From assembly GCA_026545765.1 (NCBI GenBank), contig CM048839.1, positions 64,529,187-64,593,186 on the forward strand: a stretch of DNA of 64,000 bases, written 5' to 3'. The translations under genes and the position numbers were made by a program. How positions within the stretch are numbered: the first letter of the stretch is position 1; every line of letters starts with the position of its first letter. Positions 21,636 through 33,000 of the stretch are shown piece after piece. The notes beneath the pieces were generated by a model that saw only the letters and a program-made list of their open reading frames with translations, was not told the DNA's origin and did not search any database. This stretch comes from Plantago major. Lineage: Eukaryota > Streptophyta > Magnoliopsida > Lamiales > Plantaginaceae.

Positions 21636-24345
21636 ATGTGTTGAGCTTCCTGAAAAAGAGAAACATCTAGAACTGTATGAAGTCGTGTCAAACTACATGA
21701 TGCATGTGTGATCCAATGAAGCGTACTACTCCGTCCATGGAGAAGGGTAAATGTGCGAAATTCTTTCCCAAGAGTTACAATGAGAACATGCACACAGATG
21801 AGAATGGGTACCAGATATACAAGAGAAGGGATACAGATGAAACTGTCGAAAAAAAATGGCCAAGTGCTTGACAATTGATTTAATCTAACTAAGTCGAAAT
21901 TTTTTCGCTTTTTAAATTTTAAGAGAATTAATATCAACGTGTCTCCTGTTATTAAGCTATTCTATTATTACAAATTTGGTTAGATATGTAATCCCATATA
22001 ATCATCAATTGATGTTGAAGTATTGATGTACATGAACATAGAATTCTGCAATTAGGGGTGGTTTAATTATGAAGTATTTGTTTAAATATATATCCAAGGA
22101 GAGTGACCGTATATGGCTTAGTTTCATGGACAAGAACAATCCAGATTAAATCATGAGGCATGTTGACGGCCGGTATGCTTCTGCATGTGAAGCTATATGG
22201 AGAATATTTGAATTTTTCATACATTATAGGGCTCCTGCAGTTGAGAGGTTATCATTCCACTTGGAGGGTTATCAAAGTGTGAACATTAAAGATGGTGTAT
22301 ACATGCACGATTACTAGAGAAGTCAAAATTCTTACAGTGGTTCGAACTGAACAAAATCAATCCTGAAGCCCGAAAGCTTTTGTATCACGAATTGCCACAA
22401 CATTATTGTTGGAATGAAAGAGAGAAGATATGGTCTCGCAGAAAGACAAAAGCACAAAGTGTTGGGTGTCTACATAATGTCAACATTATTAATGAGAACC
22501 AGTACTACATGAGACTCATGTTGAATCATGTAATTAAGAGGTGTGACTTGCTATGAGGATATCAGATCGGTCAATGGTGTTATTTATGATTCATACAAGT
22601 CCGCATGTGGTTCCTTAGGTCTCTTATTTGATGATAGGGGGTACGATAGTGGAATAATTAATACAAGTTACTAGGCTTCTTCCCCTGTCATCTATTCACA
22701 ATGTTGCTTCTATCTCACATCATGTCAATTCCTAAACACGTTTGGTTGAAGACATGAGAATTCTTATCAGATGACTAATTGAATACCCAACAAAAGACAA
22801 AATACAATCCAGGTACTAACAATTATGGTTCAATATTATTTTATTAGACATACTTATACATATTCTTTATTACATTCATATTTTGTATTACAATATACAT
22901 GTCTGAAACTCACGGATGATCAAATTAAAGATTTGTCTTTATTGGAGATTGACAATCATTTAAGATCAAACTACAACTGTCTGACAATTTGAAGGTATGC
23001 ATATACCTTCAAATGACATCATAAATAGTATTACAGACCAGCTCATAGTGGATGAGACGTCTAACGATAAAGATATTGAGAGCGAAGAGTTCAATTCGTT
23101 GTATCCACGATTGACTGAGGAGCAACGTATAATCTACGAGAAGATAATATCTTCTGTCAATTCGGGTAAAGGTTGAGTGTCGTTCTTAATTATGTGGATA
23201 TGGAAGGACTGGGAAGACTTTTATATGGGAATTGTATGCTCGGGATTGAGATCCAAAGGAGATATAGTTCTCCCAGTTGCATCGAGTGGTATTGCATCAC
23301 TATTGCTTCCAAGGGGTAGCTCAGCTTATTCGAGATTCGACATACCACTTCATCCTAATGAGGACTCAATATGCTCAAAGATCAGTGCAAATTCTGATGT
23401 TACAGAGTTATTAAGGCTTACTAAGCTTATTATATTGGACGAGACAACTATGACGAATAAATTTTGCTTCGAGGCAGTTGATCGGAGCTTGAGAGATGCT
23501 ATGCGTCACCCTCATGACCCTTTTGGTTGCCTTGTGGTTGTTTTTGGTGGAGACTTCAGTCATATTCTTCTTGTGGTTCCTGGCGGAACAAGATACGATA
23601 TAGTTAATGCAGCCATATGCTCATTCAAAATGAGCAACATGTGAAGTCCTCAAATTAACTAAAAAACTGAGGTTGCAAGTAATTTTTTTGTTTCAATACT
23701 TTTGTTTTGTTAAAGTATAAAGTTGATTAACATTAAATTTTACATCACATGCAGTCTGGGCAGTCTGGAAATTCACTTGCTGAAATAAACAAGGCCAGGT
23801 AGTTCGCAGAGTGGATTTTACAAGTTGGTGATGGTGTTGCTGGTGAAAATAATGATGGTGAGGTTGATATAAAACTACCTGATGATCTACTCATCATATA
23901 ATTATGTGATCCTATAAATGCCATTGTTAACATTACATACCCGTCATTGTTAGAGCACTTGGCCAATCCCTCACTAGATCCAAATTACATCATTAATCGA
24001 GCCATTCTTGCATCCACAAATGACATTGTTAATGAGATTAATGAGTACGTTATTTCTAAAATTCATGGTGAGTACGTTGAATATTTAAGTGTTGATAGCT
24101 TGAGTAGAGTAGATGATGTATCTTAGAAGTGTTCACGGTTGAGTTTCTTAATAATATCAATTGTTTTGGACTCCCTAATCACATGATTGTTCTTAAGGTT
24201 GGTTGCATGATCATGTTGTTGCGTAACATTGATCAAGCTTCCGAACTTTGCAATACAACAAGGCTTTTAGTAACAAATCTTGTGAAGCATGTTATTGAGG
24301 CAAATATGGTATACGGAATGAATGCATGGAAAAGGTATTAATACC
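21636..24345 (+). pseudogene. Helitron RepHel relic (Helitron_like_N plus PIF1-type helicase)
   Basis: Broken plus-strand pieces keep the family order. LPEKEKHLELYEVVSNYMM and MEKGKCAKFFPKSY / NENMHTDENGYQIYKRR (21650-21835) come from the Helitron-like N-terminal region. VDGRYASACEAIWRIFEF, APAVERLSFHLEGYQSV and EARKLLYHELPQHYCW follow at 22160-22415, then CYEDIRSVNGVIYDSYKS and LGLLFDD (22540-22635). The PIF1 helicase has YPRLTEEQRIIYEKIISSV, a frame break at the Walker A region (about 23170-23210), then GDIVLPVASSGIASLLLPRG (23251-23310), LIILDETTM (Walker B-like), VVVFGGDFSHIL and VGCMIMLLRNIDQASELCN (24203 onward). The enzyme nicks and unwinds DNA in rolling-circle transposition. Several stops, frameshifts and the missing replication-initiator (HUH) part make it non-functional. 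Confidence 0.87.
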
Positions 24346-24369
24346 TGGAATGATGATGAGTCCATCAGA

Positions 24370-25165
24370 CGACACAAATTTCCCTATTACATATTCCCGT
24401 ACCGACCCATTACAAAATTTGTGGGGTTGAACACGATGGTTTTAACGGGGTTTATTACATGTACCCGCACCCAACCCACAATTTTAAAACATGTACCCGT
24501 ACCCAACCTGGAATTTTAAAGTCAATAAGACCTAGAAACCAAACCCAACCCGAAATTTTGAAAAACAATTAAAATAGGAAAACAGTTTCACGCACCTGGA
24601 CGAAAATGTTTCATGTCACGAAAATAATTTTCCACATGTTTTCGTGACAATTTTTTTTTGTCGACGGGTGGAGTCAGTAGGTACCCCACCCACCCTACCT
24701 CGCGCAAAAAAAAAAAAAAAAAATCTCACGAAAATAATTTCTCAGATGTTTTCGCGAACCATATTTGACGTATAAGAATTTTATCTCACGAAAAAGTTCC
24801 CACATGTTTTTGCAAATTTTTTTGGTCAGTGACCCACCCTAACCGGGAAAATTATTTTTTATTTCACTAAATAAATTTCCCACATGTTTTCACAAAAATT
24901 TTTATGGTCGTCCGGGGGCCGGGTGGGGGTGGGGGACGAAATTTTGGGCCAGGTCGGATTCTGGGCAGATCGTGGGTCAAATTTGGGTACGGGTCAAATT
25001 CGAGTCGAGTTCTATACGGGTTGGATCCGAATTGGGTCTGAGAGCGGGTTGGGTATTGGGCAAATGCGAGTTTTGGACGGGTGCGGGTGTAGAACCTAAC
25101 TCGTACATAAATAATTTGTCGAGTTTTAACGGGTCCGGGTTGGATCCTACCCAATTACAGACCTA
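24370..25165. repeat. GGGT/ACCC-rich degenerate repeat block in the Helitron
   Basis: The left part is rich in ACCCGTACC / ACCCAACCC and the right part in GGGTACGGGTC / GGGTTGGATCC, so the two sides are roughly inverted, like a fold-back insertion. Frames on either strand (repeated Pro-Arg-Thr or Gly-Trp-Ile) are translated repeat, not genes. Confidence 0.55.
24600..24920. repeat. Tandem CACGAAAATAATTT repeat, about four units
   Basis: Units starting at about 24615, 24724, 24783 and 24861 share TCACGAAAATAATTTCCCA then CATGTTTTCGC; three end near GACCCACCCTAACC-like sequence. Unit lengths vary. Confidence 0.7.
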
Positions 25166-25472
25166 TATGATACGACTACAAATGTTGTATACAAAGAGAT
25201 CTTCGACAAACTATAATGTAATTTTAAATTTATTACATTATAAACCTTGATGACTTGAACATATTGTTAACAATAAATTATTACTATTAGCACAATGTGT
25301 TAACTCTTTTTTAAATTTTATTTTACAGGAAATGATTTATTTCAATTGATCTCTTTATTACACATGTGTTGGAATTTCAAATAATGTAGTAGTTTATAGT
25401 ATTTTTTTGTATATTTTCTTTGAATGATAAATGTGTTGTTTCGAGATATTTTTATATATGATTTTCTAATAT

Positions 25473-25501
25473 CCGTCGAATCTTGACGGGCCATAAACTA
25501 G
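25473..25501 (+). terminator. Helitron 3' terminal hairpin and CTAG end
   Basis: Stem CCGTC / GACGG with loop GAATCTT, eight bases, then CTAG, followed by host T. This structure terminates rolling-circle transposition in the family. Confidence 0.78.
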
Positions 25502-26151
25502 TTATAAGTTATGGTTATTAATTGGTTGGGATAATATTACTTAGTAATATTTCTACTATTTCATTTGTGCGTGAAGACTGTTGTTAGGCATACTGGTTAA
25601 ATTCAACTATATATTCATCAACTAAAACGTATTTTGGTCTTTGGCTTGTAATTTTGACATTAAAATCTTGACAAAAAAACATTTTCACCCTCAAAGGTTT
25701 ATATGTTTGTGCAGTTTTCCCCCCGATTATTTTTAATATGTGTTGTTATATGTACCTTATAAATGTTTTCCATCTGATGTGTATCACATGCTTCGGCTAA
25801 TAAATACTTTGGAAATTATACTAAAAAGGGATATAGCAACACATTTTAAATGTTAAGATGCATATAGCTACCTAGCAAAGATAAGGGATCAAATTGTATA
25901 AACAGTCAAACTTTAGGAGTTGAATCGCTTTTTTTTACCTAAAAACTTTAAGTCAAAATTTTCTTCACTAGACAATTATCATATCTTTTTACCCTACTAT
26001 TTATCTCTCTTTACAGTTTCAACGAAACAAACAACTTTAAACCAGTCAAAAAACATTAAAACCAATCAAATAACCTTAAAAGTATAAAAAAAAAATCACT
26101 TTTTTTATTACACATTTTATATAACAATCCTATAAAAAATATACAATTTTA
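25502..26151. other. AT-rich intergenic stretch
   Basis: No gene, repeat structure or terminus recognised. Confidence 0.5.
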
Positions 26152-26430
26152 ATTTTTTTTTTTTTTTTGGGAAAGTTAAATATATTGCATCATGGACTAT
26201 AGGAGCATAAGGTATGCCCAATAGTCAGAATAATCACAAAAAGGATCCCTGCTCACAAGTGCAGTACAGTACAAATTCAATCTCCAATTGATCAGAAAAG
26301 AAAGCCTAAACCAGAACCTTTGGGGATAAACTATCAAAGAACAGAACACACAAGCCGCAAACATACACAGCTGCTACAGTACACCCGCACAGCAAAGCAG
26401 ATCAGTCAAGGATTAACAAAACTATTAAAT
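26152..26430 (-). mobile_element. LINE-like 3' end (5'-truncated), minus strand
   Basis: A T run at about 26152-26169 is followed by GGGAAAGTTAAATATATTGC. Read on the minus strand this is GCAATATATTTAACTTTCCC followed by poly(A), a common plant LINE 3' end. No target duplication was found, and the body has no recognisable reverse transcriptase. Confidence 0.55.
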
Positions 26431-26439
26431 CACGAGTAA

Positions 26440-26655
26440 GTATTCTAAAAAACGGTATCTAGATAATTTATCTAGAGACGGACCTATATTATCAAGAAAA
26501 TCATCTATGTTATTAATCAAAATACCTATGTTCTAAACATTGGTATTTTTTCATATTACAACAACAAAATAGACGTTTTGATTAATGACATAGATGTTTA
26601 TATTGATAACATAGGTTGTCTCTAAATAAGCTTATCTGTAGATCGCCTCTTATAA
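26440..26655. mobile_element. Fold-back MITE, copy B
   Basis: Related to copy A at 18191: it shares TATCTAGATAATTTATCTAGA, AGAAAATCATC.ATGTTATTA, ATAGACGTTTTGATTAATGA and GATAACATA in the same order. The ends are less complete than in copy A. Confidence 0.6.
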
Positions 26656-26699
26656 ACTTTTGTTAAATCGCTATTATTCATCAATTAATATGAGTAACT

Positions 26700-26885
26700 T
26701 TATGAGATTTCCGCTCTAAGATTCAAACCAAACATCACATATTTTGTTACAAACATCGCATTTTATCTGCAAACATCACATGTTAAGAAGTTCATATAAT
26801 GCAAGTATAATGCATGTTTATTATACACAAAATGTTTGAAGTTAAACATATGATGTTTATACGTAAATATGTGATGTTGAATTGC
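26700..26885. repeat. Fold-back repeat of ACATCACATATTT motifs
   Basis: AAACATCACATATTTTGTTAC and two related copies at 26730-26785 are inverted with ATATGATGTTTATACGTAAATATGTGATG at 26848-26876. Probably a MITE; termini not defined. Confidence 0.45.
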
Positions 26886-27195
26886 CTCCGGTATTTTGTC
26901 AAAAGAAGAAAACAAATTTGTTATTGAAAGAAGAAGTTATGAAGAAAGCTGAGAAAGTATAGAAATCAGAAAAACAATTGAAGGATCTCAACAGACTGAT
27001 AGAGCGTTGCAACATATTGCTAAAGTGTCGGAGCGCAGTTCGAGTGAAACACACAAGCACAAAGAAACGAACAAACAGATGTGGCAGGACATGAATGGTG
27101 GGTGTAATACACCAGATGCAGAGAATATGAAGAAAACCCAAATTACCCATTCTAGGGTTCATCCTCCGTACAGAGATCATTCTGGAAGCAATCCA
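26886..27195. other. Unassigned stretch with weak coding character
   Basis: A 64-codon plus frame (27007-27201) and a 110-codon minus frame overlap here. The plus-strand text (SERSSSETHKHKETNKQMWQ) is hydrophilic but matches no family I know. It ends at the edge of the copia LTR. Confidence 0.25.
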
Positions 27196-27415
27196 CCTTA
27201 GAGTTTGAAAATTAACAGATAAGGATGACATGTCTCATCCGCACCATTGTATAGCTCAGGCTAATTTAGGAAATTCAACATAGAATAGGGTAGATTGTGT
27301 AGCTATAAATATCGAGCTACAATAGCTCTTCTCTGTACAGAAAAAGCTTGAAAATCATACCAACTTCACAACAATGGAAACATACACTCTCTTCGTTTAT
27401 ACTTCCGCTTACACT
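27196..27415 (+). mobile_element. 5' LTR of copia-1
   Basis: CAGATAAGGATGACATGTC, TTTAGGAAATTCAACATAGA, TAGGGTAGATTGTGTAG and CTATAAATATCGAGC (TATA-like) followed by CTCTTCTCTGTACAGAAAA are typical of short plant copia LTRs. It ends at about TTACA before the primer binding site. The left edge is eroded (TTAGAG without a clean TG), so the start is approximate. Confidence 0.55.
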
Positions 27416-27421
27416 CTGAGA

Positions 27422-27434
27422 TGGTACTAGAGCT
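27422..27434 (+). promoter_or_regulatory. Primer binding site of copia-1 (initiator Met tRNA)
   Basis: TGGTACTAGAGCT closely resembles TGGTATCAGAGC, the complement of the tRNA-iMet 3' end used by most plant copia elements. Confidence 0.7.
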
Positions 27435-27536
27435 TAGGAATCTAATCTCAACACGTTCATCCATTTCTGTTTTAGCTATCATTGTTACTCTTTATTGTTT
27501 CTAACCTGCAAGTCTCTTTACTCGTTCTTTGTTGCT

Positions 27537-28927
27537 TGATGTGGCAATGAAATGTGCGATTTTGCATGCTTTTAGACCCTCAGTTTTTGCCCAAGATTCA
27601 ATATTCGACTCATATTTTGGCCAATTACCAACTTCCTGTGTATTTTATAGATCATGATCGTGTTTTTGAGGAATTGCACGATTCCAGGCACAAAAATGTC
27701 ATATTTGGGCGAAATCGGGAAAGTTAAGCAAATATGCTAAATTGGCCGTTGCATGGAGTTCGAGGTGTCAAAACATATCATGTGACTAACCAATGCGAAG
27801 ATAATTGAAGATGCTACAACATTGTAGAAGACCACTTTTCGAGGAAATGAAGTTACGAACTCCGAAATCGAAGAAGGAAGAAAATGCATGTAAACCCGCT
27901 ATTATCGAAGAATGGCGGTCGACAGTCGACCGCAAAAGGTTTTCAATGCCCATCAGAGACCATAGCAGTGTAATCTTCCGTAAAAGCTTTTCGTCGTCAA
28001 AGCCCGCCTTTCTAACCTTCATTAATGATCAATGGCGGCCAAAGCACGAAATTTACAATGTAAATAAGACCCTTGGGGTCTCATAATTCTCCACCGCTCA
28101 CAAAGCAGCTCTCCTGAGAGAGAGAACCAGTCCTCGAGGAAGTGAAACCCCAAAACCGCTGGCCGTCAGGCACCTAGAAGGAGGAAACCCTAGAAGCAGC
28201 ACGAAGACATCAAAGACTAAGCTTCTTCTTCTTCTTCTTTCTTTCATTGTTCTTTTCGATTTCTGTCTTTAGAATACTATGAGTAGCTAACTTTCTTTTG
28301 TAAAGGCAAACCGCCAAAGCTCTATTATTGCTATTTCTTTATATGCTATGTTATATTAATGAATTAATTTTAAAACGTAATTTCGTACTTGTTCTTTATT
28401 CGTCCGACTCTCTACGTGGGAAATCCTTACTAACTTCAACTTGGTAACGGACTTTACATTATCCTATGTGATTTGTCTGAAAACGTGACGAGATAGTGTG
28501 TATAGTGACACAACACATTGTTGGTATAAGTGAAGGTGCCTGGGTTAACTACGACTTGATCATTTTGGCATGTTTCTTTGCTACCTGTAGACGGCTAGTA
28601 CGTTGTTTAATTCTAAGTAGTTGTGAATAGCATAATAGAACTAGGTCGGGGATCCTTTACACCTTTTCACCATCGAATACATAAAGTTAATTAGGGTTTA
28701 CTGCGATCTAATCATTTGTTCTGCCATAATCTGTTTACTTTCTGCATACAATTTTCATACGATATTTGCTTGTTCCTATGCTAAGTGTCCGTGAAGAGTG
28801 ACATCCCGAGTCAGCTATCTGCTACAAATTGTGGATTTGAAGACTTCCGACATAAATAAATTTAATCTTTGATTGTATTTAGGGATTGCAGGTTCTACAA
28901 CGAAATCAAATCTCTGAGTGCACATCA
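27537..28927 (+). mobile_element. Left LTR of the gypsy element
   Basis: 1391 bp, TGATG...CATCA, aligned along its length with 40912-42270. Shared landmarks are AATTTTGCATGCTTTT-type sequence, TAATTCTCCACCGCTCACAAAG, AAACCGCTGGCCGTCAGGC, ATACTATGAGTAGCTAAC, CGTCCGACTCTCTACGTGGG and the end GAAATCAAATCTCTGAGTG. It differs from its partner by many substitutions and small indels, so the insertion is not recent. Confidence 0.88.
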
Positions 28928-28950
28928 AAATTCGCATCACGCCGGGACAC
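28928..28950 (+). promoter_or_regulatory. Degenerate tRNA-Asp-type primer binding site
   Basis: ATTCGCATCACGCCGGGACA follows the left LTR and aligns loosely with TGGCGCCGTTGCCGGGGACA used by Athila-like elements. Confidence 0.45.
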
Positions 28951-29276
28951 TTGACCGCTCAAGCAAGTTTTGATAATCCGAGATAAGTTGAATCCTTTCT
29001 TTCACTTTACTTTACGCACTGTCTTTCAATTCGTACAGCATAAACCCAAAAAATATATATATAACCTGTGGGAATCGATTTCCACAGCAAAAAACCCAAA
29101 AATATTTTCTTTTTCATATTTGTTTATTTTCTTATCAAAAAACCAAAAATACATAATTTCATATTTCTATATATTCAAAACTAGAATTATCTTTCTCTAG
29201 TTTTATTTGTCTATACCTGCGGAAGTTTGTCCATTAGTCTTTATGCAAGGAGAAACACCTTGAGAACCCTTTAGAG

Positions 29277-31265
29277 ATGACATCGACAAACTTGAGAAGA
29301 AGGAAGGAGCTGGGATGGAAACTATCAATAGAGGCAGAATCCTGCACATACTTGGAAGAAGGGTTAAGGAATTATTATGTCAAACCCGAGTATCTCAGAT
29401 TCTTTCCAAAATTCTATGGAGTAGAAGGGGAATATGAAGTATGGTTCATGGAAGACTTTTACGAGATGGTTCAAGGCATACCGAGTGGAAAGATTCGAAA
29501 GTTCTTTTTTCTACGTTCCTTGAAAGGAAAGGCAAGAACTTGGCTCAAGACCTTACTGGCAGATAGTTCGAAGATATGGGAGGAGGTCACATGCCAATTC
29601 CATATACAATACATCCGATTTCCATGGTCCTTAACATCCACCTGGGGTGAGGAACTTTAGAGTTTTGAGCAACTAGAAGGGGAGACGTTCCATGAAGTTT
29701 GGATGAGATTCAAGATCGCATTGCATATGGAACCCGAGCTCAAGCGCACACATTTGTTATACTTCTACAAGAAGGTAGAAAAGGATTATAGAGACTTGAT
29801 TGACGAGGAGTGGGATGGGGTCATCATGTGGGTTCGACCAAACGAACTTTTTGAGATATGAGATCGACTTAGCCAGGAGTCTAGGAGAGCAATGATGAGG
29901 AAAATTGAACTTTATGAGATGAAGAAGAATGTCCATCATCTATGCGACAAGCTAAGGGGTTATGGTGAATGGCTCCAAGAGGATATAGTAGAAAGGTGGG
30001 CTAATCAAGTATGGGATTTGGACAACAATGTTACTTCTGTCGACATGAGAGAAGTTATGAGGAAACTACTTGAAGCGACCGAGAGGATAGTCGAGGAAGA
30101 AGAAGCGATGATGAGAACTGAACATGTCGACATCGTATGCGGAAAATAAATGGAGAGTATGGAGGAGTCGACTGAGACAAAGGTGGAAGATATTGAACCA
30201 CTCGTACGAACCGAAGCTCAATGGACTAAGCATATGGAAGAAGAGGCATACACCGAGCAAGAAGATACTCGAGGGAACCATCAAGTACTCGAAGCTAGTA
30301 AACAGGAGGATTGTGGGGAGTCTGAAGATACGATGGGTGGCCTTCACAAAGCCATCGAACCATATATCCCACCACACCTTCGAAGTAAGCAACAGATAGT
30401 AAGCTTTCTGCTTCCTATACTTTACCTGATCCTGATTCTATATCGTCTGCCGATACTTGCATCACTAGTACTACTACCCATGAACCCGACCCGTAAGGAA
30501 ATTAGAAGAAATTGAATTCGTTATTCCTGATTATTATATTATGCCTTATGCGGAAAGGGACCAATCATTGGGAAACCCACTCACTCAACGTATTCCCATG
30601 ATTTTCCAACCCAATAATTGGAAGGTTTTCATAACCACCCTAGACCGTAAACTTGATTTTAACTGTCTGACTAGCATTGCGTAGAAAAATAAAACACAAG
30701 AATATGAATCATTCTCAAAGGGGTACTGTGAACCAAGGAAGGCAAGATCTCTCAGGGACACATCAACGGAAGGAGTAGAAGGAGAGCCGTGGGTTTGCAA
30801 CCCAAATGATGAGAACAGGTTGTTCGATGGAGATCCAATCAGTCGAGTGGGATCTGATACCAAGATAGAACGTAAAGGAATGGGAGTTAAGGAGTTCGGT
30901 GATCAGCCATGAACTGATATAAGTGTGCTCGAAAGGACTGGATAAATTCATAAGAGAAATCATATCCACGAGTACTCTAAGGATGATGATAACTTCTTCA
31001 CTGAGCCAATCATTTTCCAACTACGAAGGAAGAAGAAGAGCGCGATACCAAGAAGGGGAGAGCTGAGTCGTGAGTTCGACAGGAAAATTGACAGGAACTG
31101 GGAATGGGTTGATGGACCTAACATCAATCGAAACTCGCCAACGAGGATGCGAAAGAAGAATGCTGCTGGAAGGTGGAGATGGGTGCATCCATCCCTAGAT
31201 CACCTGGAGCGTGGGCGAGGGAGAAAGCGCAAGCGGGAGCGTAAATCGAAAAGCGTCAAAACTTA
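29277..31265 (+). pseudogene. gypsy (Athila/Tat-like) gag relic
   Basis: The frame at 29277-29660 encodes LRFFPKFYGVEGEYEVWFME, KIRKFFFLRSLKGKARTWL and SSKIWEEVTCQF. This has the layout of plant retrotransposon gag (HLPKFHG.. / KDKAKDWL.. / WEEM). A stop at 29658 interrupts FEQLEGETFHEVWMRFK. The region continues in open pieces (29892-30149, 30150-30515) rich in Glu/Lys, and weakly to about 31265 with SPTRMRKKNAAGRWRWVHP. Gag would form the virus-like particle in the cytoplasm. No zinc knuckle and no pol follow. Confidence 0.65.
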
Positions 31266-31580
31266 AAAAAATATGAAGACGCGAGCGCCTTAAAGCGCGT
31301 TGCAATAAATACATAAAACAAATTTCATCTATACTAAATACTTGATACGTTTCGAAAATATATTTTAAATTAAAAATAATGTACAACTTAGAGATTCTAC
31401 ATGCATCTAAGATGAAATTATAAAAGTATACCTTAGTTAGAAATGCAAATTATTGCTCTGCGACTTTGAAAATATGTAAAAGTAAACTAAATAATTTAAA
31501 AGCGGCATAAAGCGAACTAAAAGCGTCAAACGACATAAAGCGTGAGCGACAACACTTTAGAAGCTTTAAGGTGATCTAGA
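31190..31580. mobile_element. Probable MITE rich in AAGCG/GCGAGCG motifs
   Basis: CCCTAGATCACCTGGAGCG at the left is mirrored by GCTTTAAGGTGATCTAGATC at the right. The flanks inside carry AAGCGCAAGCGGGAGCG and AAAGCGTGAGCGACA. Its target duplication is not clear. It lies at the end of the gag relic. Confidence 0.4.
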
Positions 31581-31632
31581 TCCATCCTAAAGGTTATCTC
31601 TGAACAGGGGTCGAGCTATAAGACCTAAAACA

Positions 31633-32480
31633 TGTCACGCCCCAAAACCAAAACCTTAGCGCAACCGGCCGTCTATCGTGAGATGGGCTCACGCCAAGAC
31701 GAAGCCTACCTTTATCCTCAGAATTACAAAATCAACTCGAATGGTAAAACAGAGCATCTAAAATCCCATACAAAGTAATTATAAAAATTACAAATCCTCA
31801 ATCGATTACAACGATTCCAATACCACAGGTAATCCTATACAATACAATCTAAGAGTACACAATAATTACTCCACAATGTTCATTTAAATCCAACATCAGT
31901 CAATCTGCCACAACTCCGAAGTACATCCGTCCAATAACTTACTAATTATCTGAAAGGGGTGGGTAAGGGTGAGCCTCAATGACACTTCTACCGGATCAAG
32001 CAGAGTATTTAAAACACACACACACACACACATATATATATACACGTTTACATATTCAAAATAATTTGTATGGAACACTTTTCAAAACAATAACAATTCA
32101 TATCTTTAGCTAAATCAGACAATACACTATGGCCACACGAACCGTGGTGGCACACAGGTCGGCTTTACATAATAATAACAATGCCCTACCAAAGGGATAA
32201 CATAACAATGAGAGATCTCCAAAAGCACGACATTCTCCCGAAAGGGCCAAACAATTCATAGGCATATCAATGAGCATAAAACATATTTTTCAATCCATGC
32301 TTTAACAAAACGATTTACAAACATCGTAATCACAGTAAAACATTTATGGGTACACATATTTGATCCTTTTCGAATAGATTATTATACCAAGTCTCATTCC
32401 TTGATATAATAACCATAAGTAGTTTGTCAAATTATAAAACAATACATATACATACATACATACATACATACATACATACA

Positions 32481-32544
<64 letters not shown>

Positions 32545-33000
32545 CATACATATATAATAGCAATAAAATAGAAGCAAAAGTGTCAAAGAAACCCCCTTAC
32601 ATTAAATCCAAAACCCTATAATTCCTCGGATCATCACAGCACGACCATTGCCGCACAAAACAATTCCAGCACCTCCATTAATTCATCCATAATATAAAAA
32701 CGTCAATCTCCTGTCCAATCTCCAAAGATGGCAACTCCATAAATTAATACCCAATAATCAACTCTAAATAGATCAACCTGAATACAAACTCATGCATATG
32801 ACTATAGAAAACAAATTGCAGTTTGTCGATCCATTACCTTACTAGTAATCAAGAGAGGTCAACTCAAACCAAGACCACTGCAGACCAAAATCTTGTAAAT
32901 AATCCTCCTTCGTTTCGCCTTCTCATCAAATCACAGTATCTATAGTTATTTTGAGCGGCTAGGACTCGACTTTGACATAACGTTTACCTAAAAATCATTC
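31633..33000 (-). mobile_element. Degenerate gypsy LTR-like sequence, minus strand
   Basis: TGTCACGCCCCAAAACC at 31633 is the reverse complement of the GGTTTTGGGGCGTGACA ending seen in many plant gypsy LTRs. Internal phrases ACACGAACCGTGGTGGCAC and CAATGCCCTACCAAAGGGAT support an LTR-type sequence. The other end was not found; microsatellites at 32016-32045 and 32443-32555 interrupt it. Confidence 0.45.
32443..32555. repeat. (CATA)n/(TA)n microsatellite
   Basis: About 17 CATA units followed by (TA)n and further CATA. Open frames on both strands are translated repeat. Confidence 0.95.

Larger units (their letters stand above)
21329..25501 (+). mobile_element. Helitron (rolling-circle transposon) relic
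   Basis: The 3' end is diagnostic: a CCGTC/GACGG hairpin (25473-25477 with 25485-25489), then CTAG at 25498-25501 followed by T. The 5' end is placed at TCTCTCACTATTAAAAAG (21329), preceded by A, so the insertion would lie between A and T as expected. A second possible 5' end near 21402 has the better match to segment A of the neighbouring copy. The element carries a decayed Rep/helicase gene, a CACGAAAATAATTT tandem array and a GGGT-rich region. No target duplication is expected for Helitrons. Confidence 0.7.

Noticed and set aside
24867-25250. Pro/Arg- and Gly-rich open frames on both strands
   Set aside because: They follow the GGGT/ACCC degenerate repeat in the Helitron and have no family resemblance.
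32344-32621. Overlapping open frames on both strands
   Set aside because: Translated (CATA)n/(TA)n repeat, no protein character.
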